Below are positions 58,259 to 64,000 of a stretch of DNA of 64,000 nt, one piece after another. How positions within the stretch are numbered: the stretch's first letter is position 1; every line of letters starts with the position of its first letter. This stretch comes from Leishmania mexicana MHOM/GT/2001/U1103 (lineage: Eukaryota; Euglenozoa; Kinetoplastea; Trypanosomatida; Trypanosomatidae): positions 186,001 to 250,000 of the forward strand of contig NC_018314.1 in NCBI RefSeq assembly GCF_000234665.1, given 5' to 3'. Made by a program: the position numbers and the translations under genes. Under the pieces are notes generated by a model. The model saw only the letters and a program-made list of their open reading frames with translations. It was not told where the DNA came from and searched no databases.

Positions 58259-61200
58259 TCAGACCATGCTGTTTGGGCGGCGTGTGCGACCCGCTGGAGA
58301 CGGCGCTGCTGGCGCGCTGTTGTCGCCGTGTGCTCCATCAGTGTCCGAGGAGAGCACCTCCACACGGGAGGACTGCCGCACCGAGGAGACTGGAGGGAAC
58401 GCGTCGAACCCGGCAAACGGCGACGGCGGCGCGGCGTGGGTGGAGCCGTAGTACGGCGTCGACGACGGATCCAGACTGAACCCTGGCAGAGGGGCGTCGT
58501 ACGGGGCGTAGCAGGGAGACGGCGCAGGGTGGTGGACATTCTCGAAGGGGTACCACCCCGGCGACGGGGGAGAGGAAGCCGGATAGGGCGAAGACGGGCC
58601 GCTGTGGCACCGATGCGACGATGCGGAATGTGGCCGGGCAAAGGCAGCTGGCACGTAGCCTAACCCCACCCCCTCATCAGAAAACCAAACTCGCTGGCTC
58701 GTGTAGTCGCCCTCAAAGAAGGGCATGTCACCCGGGGCAGCAAACCCCGGCCCGCTGCCAAACGGCACGTGTTGCGCTTCCGGAAAGCCAAAGACGTCGT
58801 AGGCCGGCGGGTGCGCTGCGGAGACGTCGGGGCGTGCGTCACCCCACGAAGAGCCCGGCCGCGTTGCACCTGCCGGTACGCTCTGTCGATGTTCTTGCTC
58901 GGCATCGTGACTGTTGTGCGTGCGCGGCAGATGCCTCTTCTTCCCCCCATCCTGCCTCTTGCGCTGCGGTATGGCTGTTGTGTCTCTCGGCTGGAACGGA
59001 GCTGAGGTGGCGGGTTCGCGAGGCCCCCCGTGAGGAGACTTCCTTGTAGACTCCAAAGGCGTCTCTGCCGTGAGTGTCGCGCCCTGCCCTTTCCGCTCCT
59101 GGAGCGCAGGATTGGCATGTTGACCGCTCTGCCCGCTCTGTGTCGTGCTTCGAGGAGCGGAGGCCTGGACAGTCGTTGGCGTGACTGTGGTATTGCTCGT
59201 GGCACTCCGTTGCTGTGGTCGTGCCTCATTCCGGTCCTTTGCGCATGCCCCCCTGAGCCAATGGCAGCAGCTCACCGCACTCGCAAAAAACCCACACTGG
59301 CGCTGGCCATGCCACGGGCCCATTGCAAACAGCTTTTGAAGCACGTCCCGCAGCAGTGCCACCGTCCACAGGACACATGTCGCCGAGATGCACGTAACGC
59401 TCAGGCCGCGCGCCCCAGGCATCGGGGACTCGTTGATGTACGTCACACCCGACTCGTCTGCGGCGGCAACAGCAGCAACGCCAGTGTCCTCAGCGGCTGC
59501 GGCTCGCCCGGGTGGAAGTCTCACTGGTCCCCCCTCCCACCGTACCATCTCCCACTCGTAATCCTCATACAACTTCTCCATGGTGCGGAGGAACTGCGGC
59601 AGCTTCACGGTCTTGAGGATGGCGCGCAGCTCTTCGGGGCTGTACGTGCGCGGCGGCTTTGGTTCAGCCAACGACTTGAAGACAAGGGGACCATTCAGCG
59701 GCGGGACGGGGTATGCGCACGCCCTGGTGACAGGGTCGAACTTCGAGCGACGGGCGCGATACTTCGTAGCGCAGTCCTTGTCCGTCAGCGGCTGGCAGTT
59801 GTTCATCACCGTCGAGAAGCGGTAGTCCCCCTCGCACAGCACTTGACTAGTTGTCCCCCCCGATGTGCTAGCGGCGTATGGAGAGGGGACACGCTCTGGC
59901 GGGTCACGAGCGAGGGTTATATTCATCGTATCCTGTGACAAAGGCGTGGCTGCCGTGTCCACGTACACGACCGACGGGGCGAGGAGGGTGCGGAAAGGGC
60001 TCGTCGTTGGTGTAATGGCGGAGTACACCTCGACGCTCACGGCGGGTTCGCGGGGCGATGCGGAGAGGCCTAGCTGGGACGCGGAGACGGTGACACGCAT
60101 CACATTGGGGTAATGTCCTGTGTCACCCGCCACCGGAACGGTCGGCGTGGCGCACTTCTGACTCGTGCAGATCCTGAACGTCCACCTGCCCGCCTTGAAG
60201 CTGGAGAAGGATATGTACTCAAGCTCGAAGAGGATGGTGTCCGTGTCCGTCGGACTGACGTACTGCCCTGAGACCCGCGTTGGGCGGCCAATCGGAAAGA
60301 GCGGTGCGATGGTATCTGTGAGATGAGCGCTGAAGTTCTCGTACGAGAGCGACCACCCCGTCGACGCCGGCACGTCGCACTGCAAGCTGATGTCTCGGAT
60401 CGTGGTGGGAGAGGACATGGTGACGTCGTCGATCCACCTGCAGCCGTTGTAATAGTAGGGCCATAATGCAGCGGCGTTGCCCTCGAAAGAGCTGAACTGG
60501 TTTGTGTTGTTTTCATCGGCCGAGGTGTAGAACCCCAGTGGGTAGTTGAGGCAGGTGCTTCGGTCGCTGCGGTAGTTGGCCGGCGTGTATCCAATGCACC
60601 GACTTTCGGAGCAAAATGCAGTGATCACGACAGGGATGGGAGATGGCCCAGACTCTGAGTTCGTTAGGTTGTCTCCTTGGCGGCACAGTGAAAAAGCAGA
60701 AGACGGCAGTCTGTACGGAGGACTTGCCGTAACACCCGCCAGGGAAACACGTGAGTCTGTCGTGCACATCGCCGATCCTTCCGTCCATCGATTCGCCCTC
60801 ATTTCACATGAAGCGCCCTCTGCCGACTCTCGGAACTTGACAGTGCTGTCCACATCGAAAGTGAAGTGCCTCAGCAAGTACGGGATGGGTACACCTGTGC
60901 ACACGTACGGAGGCACAGGACTGTCCACCAGCTCGTACTTCTGGTAGTAGCTTGAGTTCAGTGCACAGCACGCTTTCAAGGTGAAGCACTCCGCGTCGGC
61001 GGTCGGAGCCCCCGCCACCACCTCCACAGACTCGGACTGAGACCGGTGGCTCTTCACGCTGAGGCTCCCCACATCGTAGGTGTACTTGCTGTTCTGCTTC
61101 ACCACCTCGATCTTCGCGGGCAGCACGGACTGCCACAGCGTGCCGTTCAGGTCCTGAATGAGTGGGTACGTGGCAGAGGTGAGATTGATGAAAAAGTCCA

Positions 61201-61525
61201 GACCAGGATTTGGAACGTCGAAGACGACCCGCAGTGCGGCATTCGTGAAGATGTGCCGTGGTGTGATCGCTTTCCCGGTGCTCCGCAGCCCCTCCATGAG
61301 TATGGCAGGCGTCAGGAACGGATCTGCCACGGTCGCGTTGAAGCTCACGGGCAACACCGATGCTTTGGCACCGCTCTCGGGGTGGACGGCATCGTCATGC
61401 CACGTTTGGATCACCGGGCTCGTGTACGGAGGCCGGAGTTGTCCTGCGGACACTGTCCAAGCGCAGTATCCAGCAGCGGCGGATATCCACAACACCGCAA
61501 GCCACAGGCGAGGTGGAGGGAACAT
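58259..61525 (-). CDS. Type I membrane protein with Cys-containing ectodomain and long low-complexity tail, 1,088 aa
   Basis: I start at ATG 61525, which gives a good signal peptide (FPPPRLWLAVLWISAAAGYC). The 45 upstream codons include a pyrimidine tract with a likely splice acceptor near 61564. The ectodomain (about 25-705) has about twenty Cys, several N-glycosylation sequons and beta-rich segments (for example LRVVFDVPNPGLDFFINLT and FRICTSQKCATPTVPV), with a Cys cluster near its end (LCEGDYRFSTVMNNC). A hydrophobic segment around 707-727 (GLSVTCISATCVLWTVALL) is the likely transmembrane helix. The remaining 360 residues are Gln/Ser/Thr/Pro-rich, basic in part and rich in aromatic-Pro patches. 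It is probably a surface or endomembrane receptor-like protein. I looked for the conserved start of the gamete fusogen HAP2 and did not find it. Confidence 0.8.
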   Translation of the reverse strand: MFPPPRLWLAVLWISAAAGYCAWTVSAGQLRPPYTSPVIQTWHDDAVHPESGAKASVLPVSFNATVADPFLTPAILMEGLRSTGKAITPRHIFTNAALRVVFDVPNPGLDFFINLTSATYPLIQDLNGTLWQSVLPAKIEVVKQNSKYTYDVGSLSVKSHRSQSESVEVVAGAPTADAECFTLKACCALNSSYYQKYELVDSPVPPYVCTGVPIPYLLRHFTFDVDSTVKFRESAEGASCEMRANRWTEGSAMCTTDSRVSLAGVTASPPYRLPSSAFSLCRQGDNLTNSESGPSPIPVVITAFCSESRCIGYTPANYRSDRSTCLNYPLGFYTSADENNTNQFSSFEGNAAALWPYYYNGCRWIDDVTMSSPTTIRDISLQCDVPASTGWSLSYENFSAHLTDTIAPLFPIGRPTRVSGQYVSPTDTDTILFELEYISFSSFKAGRWTFRICTSQKCATPTVPVAGDTGHYPNVMRVTVSASQLGLSASPREPAVSVEVYSAITPTTSPFRTLLAPSVVYVDTAATPLSQDTMNITLARDPPERVPSPYAASTSGGTTSQVLCEGDYRFSTVMNNCQPLTDKDCATKYRARRSKFDPVTRACAYPVPPLNGPLVFKSLAEPKPPRTYSPEELRAILKTVKLPQFLRTMEKLYEDYEWEMVRWEGGPVRLPPGRAAAAEDTGVAAVAAADESGVTYINESPMPGARGLSVTCISATCVLWTVALLRDVLQKLFAMGPWHGQRQCGFFASAVSCCHWLRGACAKDRNEARPQQRSATSNTTVTPTTVQASAPRSTTQSGQSGQHANPALQERKGQGATLTAETPLESTRKSPHGGPREPATSAPFQPRDTTAIPQRKRQDGGKKRHLPRTHNSHDAEQEHRQSVPAGATRPGSSWGDARPDVSAAHPPAYDVFGFPEAQHVPFGSGPGFAAPGDMPFFEGDYTSQRVWFSDEGVGLGYVPAAFARPHSASSHRCHSGPSSPYPASSPPSPGWYPFENVHHPAPSPCYAPYDAPLPGFSLDPSSTPYYGSTHAAPPSPFAGFDAFPPVSSVRQSSRVEVLSSDTDGAHGDNSAPAAPSPAGRTRRPNSMV

Positions 61526-62417
61526 GGCGGTTTGACAGGAGAGAGAGAAAGAAAGCAGCACCGCTCGAGAAGATTGAAACAATGAAAACACACACACACA
61601 CCGTGTAGATGTACACTGGCGTGATCCGTTTCCCGTACCGTGTGAAGAAGCGGGCAGCACAATGGGGGGGGAAGAAGCGGCACTTCAATTTCGAAAACGA
61701 AAATAAAAAATTATATATATATAATATATATATATATGTATTATATTACTTCTCTACGCACAGCTATATAGATGCGGGTGTGGGTGTACACAGAGAGAGA
61801 GGGGGGACGTATAAACCGCACAAACCATGGAGGAAATCGAAAACAAGGGAGCAGTGGACGTGAGCAGCCACCCCCGACCGTATCGGGGGTGGGTGGCGGG
61901 GGGGATCTGAGATAGGAGAAAGACAGAACGAAAACAAAACAAAATGAAAGCAGCGGGGCAGCGAGCAGGGAAGATAAATCAAAGGAGGGAAACGAACGGA
62001 CCCGGTGCCGGGAAAGTAAACGACCAACGAGACTGACGTTCGTCCTGTGACGGATGATGACGTGTGGGGGAGCAAAGAAGGCGAGGAGAAGGAGAGGAGT
62101 GGCAAAGACCGAAGTAGCGCGGCGTGCCCTTGAGGGCACTCGTCTGCTTCAGGGCAAAGGTGAGCGTGGGCACACTCCGGCGCACATGATGGTCATACGT
62201 GCAGCGGCTACCGCCCCCCCCCCTCCCGATCGTGTACGGGGTTTCGTTTCCCTTTGCATGAGATCATGTGAAGATTTCTTTTCCTTCCTCTCGAAACGCG
62301 ATAAGGTGCAACGTACTCCGTACCTGTGAGAAGACGTCGACAAAACCCCACCCAACACGCGGCAACACCTAGAAAGCACTCACCACCGCATCGCCCCCCC
62401 CCACACACACACACTGC
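61526..62417 (-). other. Spacer with TA-rich tract
   Basis: Contains an unusually AT-rich block for this genome (61700-61750) and otherwise low-complexity purine-rich plus-strand sequence. No gene seen. It includes the splice acceptor region of the secreted-protein gene and the 3' UTR of the amidinotransferase-like gene. Confidence 0.6.
61711..61747. repeat. TA-rich microsatellite
   Basis: Imperfect alternating TA run next to an A-rich stretch, in a GC-rich region. Confidence 0.9.
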
Positions 62418-63713
62418 CTACGCGGAGGGCTCGGTGGGCACCACCGTTCCTCGCTGGTGCATGGGTGACGCGTACCGCGGGACGGGTTGGTGCACCGGCT
62501 TCTGGATCTCGTCCGCCTCTAGCTGTGCCGCCAGGGGTGCCATCTGATCGCCGTGCTTGCGGCTTCCGCCGACGAACAGGCGCGAGTTCTTGGAGATGTC
62601 GCGACTGTTGTAGTTGAAGCTGGACGCCGCGTGACCTCTGCTGTTCGCATAGCCACCGGCGTTCATGGTGCCGCGCGTAAAGCGTGCCGTCATGCAGATG
62701 CTGCGCATCGTAATACCGAGCTTCCGAGGCTCCGACCACTCCACAGGGAACGGGTTCATGCCCGACTCGCCCAGCCGCTCCATCGAGAGGGGGAAGTCTT
62801 GATCGCACAGCACGTCGTACACGTAATTCACGCCGCCCAGGTGCGAGAAAAAACTGCATCCAGGCTCTAGCTTGATGATCTGCCATGGCACCTTCTGAAT
62901 CCGCTTCACCGCCTGCTGCGCCGCATTGTGGCCGTGCTCCGTGTCGCTGATAACAAACGTGCGCTGCCCCGCGAAGGCTATCACATCACTTAAGGGAGGA
63001 CTATCTGGCAGCATCTCGATCGGCTCCACACACAAGGCACGCGCCTGCTCGGCTGCCGCCTCCGATGGTGCAGTGGCGCCGGCCAAGCTCATCATGGACA
63101 CTTTGTTCGTACGCGACGTGCCGTACCCCATCAGTATGCCGTGAGTGGTTGAAATAAAGTCCCCGCCACTCGCACGACCACCCTTCACGTCCTGCAGCAC
63201 GTGGTTCACGTCACCAGTGGCACCCCAACCGCGCATGTACCGGATGGTTTCGCTAATCTCCTCTGACCGGTGCTCGCGCCCGTGCTTCGGCATCGGGATG
63301 ATCAGATCGTAGTGCTGGAAGAAGAGGTCGTTTGTGAAGAGGCACTCATAGTAGGGGCAGCTCTTCATCTCATAGAACCGCTCAATCAGCTGTGATTGCC
63401 GCAGCACCTCGAAAAAGTTCTGGACTTGACGAACAAAGAGCTCCGTGTCCACCTCCTCGCCGGACGGGGAGTGCGTCGGGATCGTCTGCGTTGGCGGAAG
63501 CCTATAGAGCACATTTGTGTAGCGCCTCGCGGCGGTGTGCAACACCGAGTGGCGACTGCCTCCGCGGGTGGAGACGTCGACAAGTGACTTAGAGAGTGCC
63601 AACGCAGTCGATGATCGAAGCGCCGTGGACAGCGACACACTCAGCGCGAGAGACTGTGCCGGGCCCCCAGTAGTCGACGCACTGCAGGCAACCACAAGGA
63701 GGCTACGAGGCAT
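62418..63713 (-). CDS. Putative amidinotransferase-fold protein (arginine deiminase/DDAH-like), 431 aa
   Basis: The first about 65 residues are Ser/Ala/Arg-rich without acidic clusters and end in HTAARRYTN, resembling a mitochondrial presequence. The remainder follows the order of the arginine deiminase/dimethylargininase superfamily: FTNDLFF at 126-132 (substrate-binding Asp), a REHRSEE segment at 146-152, GGDF at 183-186, GYGTSRTNK at 196-204, a candidate catalytic His291 in FFSHLGG, and a candidate nucleophile Cys340 in MRSICMTA. This family hydrolyses or transfers guanidino groups of arginine derivatives, so an N-methylarginine or related substrate is possible. I infer fold and family from motif order only. 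About 90 C-terminal residues are Gly/Asn/Pro-rich and likely disordered. Confidence 0.7.
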   Translation of the reverse strand: MPRSLLVVACSASTTGGPAQSLALSVSLSTALRSSTALALSKSLVDVSTRGGSRHSVLHTAARRYTNVLYRLPPTQTIPTHSPSGEEVDTELFVRQVQNFFEVLRQSQLIERFYEMKSCPYYECLFTNDLFFQHYDLIIPMPKHGREHRSEEISETIRYMRGWGATGDVNHVLQDVKGGRASGGDFISTTHGILMGYGTSRTNKVSMMSLAGATAPSEAAAEQARALCVEPIEMLPDSPPLSDVIAFAGQRTFVISDTEHGHNAAQQAVKRIQKVPWQIIKLEPGCSFFSHLGGVNYVYDVLCDQDFPLSMERLGESGMNPFPVEWSEPRKLGITMRSICMTARFTRGTMNAGGYANSRGHAASSFNYNSRDISKNSRLFVGGSRKHGDQMAPLAAQLEADEIQKPVHQPVPRYASPMHQRGTVVPTEPSA

Positions 63714-64000
63714 TGGGAGGGAAAGTACCGCAACACAGGATCCGCGTGCCCCGTCCTACCCAAGCTCCTTTTTAGCTCTCTGCGATCAGTCTCATGCATG
63801 CACGCCCGTGCGCAGCTCGAGAGTAGAGCACCAGCACCGGTTGAAAAGAAAGCAAACAAAGAATGGGAGAGTCTGGAAGATCGCTTCACCACACACGCGC
63901 GCAGAAGAGGGAAAAATAGAAAGCGAGGAGAGATGCGCCACAGAGTGCCACATCTGCATACACCCCCTCCCCCCATGGCACGACGATAGCGTGCTTGCAC
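63714..64000 (-). other. 5' flank of amidinotransferase-like gene
   Basis: On the minus strand a T/C-rich tract (about 63830-63865) leads to a candidate acceptor AG at 63816-63817, about 100 nt before the ATG at 63713. The open frame that continues to the window edge shows no domain and is probably UTR. Confidence 0.45.

Noticed and set aside
58259..61525. Assignment of the 1,088-residue protein as the gamete fusogen HAP2/GCS1
   Set aside because: The conserved Cys-containing N-terminal segment and the HAP2 domain pattern I would expect after the signal peptide are absent.
1..64000. CRISPR arrays, bacterial operons, Shine-Dalgarno sites
   Set aside because: The sequence is eukaryotic kinetoplastid. 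The only arrays are microsatellites, and starts follow trans-splice acceptors rather than ribosome-binding sites.

Overview
The window looks like nuclear DNA of a kinetoplastid, almost certainly a Leishmania species. The genes are long and intronless, with GC-rich third codon positions. They sit in two directional clusters separated by pyrimidine-rich, GT/CA-microsatellite-rich spacers, and several starts are preceded by a polypyrimidine tract plus AG, the hallmark of spliced-leader trans-splicing. Two leishmanolysin (GP63) genes, a TDY-type MAP kinase matching Leishmania MPK3, and an NAD-dependent glycerol-3-phosphate dehydrogenase ending in SKL (glycosomal) occur in an order I associate with Leishmania chromosome 10. 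Species cannot be fixed from the sequence alone. Two runs of exactly 100 N are scaffold gaps.

Left part (1-16.6 kb, plus strand). A GP63 tandem array holds one gene with a C-terminal transmembrane segment and one canonical 602-residue GPI-type gene. They are embedded in duplicated intergenic blocks with a gap between them that probably hides at least one more copy. The array ends abruptly against a PIF1-family helicase pseudogene that keeps one reading frame through four in-frame stops. After a long spacer comes the 5' end of a serine-rich gene that runs into the second gap.

Middle part (16.6-46 kb, plus strand). This holds MPK3, then a single 20.3-kb ORF for a 6,777-residue type I membrane protein, then the glycosomal glycerol-3-phosphate dehydrogenase. 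The giant protein has a signal peptide, about 45 copies of a degenerate Cys-Tyr-containing unit, one transmembrane helix and a proline-rich cytoplasmic tail; I do not recognise its family. Two 674-bp direct repeats with only three mismatches seen by eye lie 26.1 kb apart and bracket the giant gene and the dehydrogenase, so this segment could be excised or amplified by recombination.

Right part (46-64 kb). A convergent strand-switch region (46,048-49,903) carries the second repeat copy and a frameshifted coding relic on the minus strand. Four minus-strand genes follow: a 911-residue protein of unknown function (possibly mitochondrial), a 1,189-residue coiled-coil protein, a 1,088-residue secreted/type I membrane protein with a Cys-containing ectodomain and long low-complexity tail, and a 431-residue protein with arginine deiminase/DDAH (amidinotransferase-fold) motifs and a presequence-like N terminus.

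Expression is expected to be polycistronic and regulated after transcription, so no conventional promoters are assigned. Spliced-leader acceptor sites are given where the sequence supports one.
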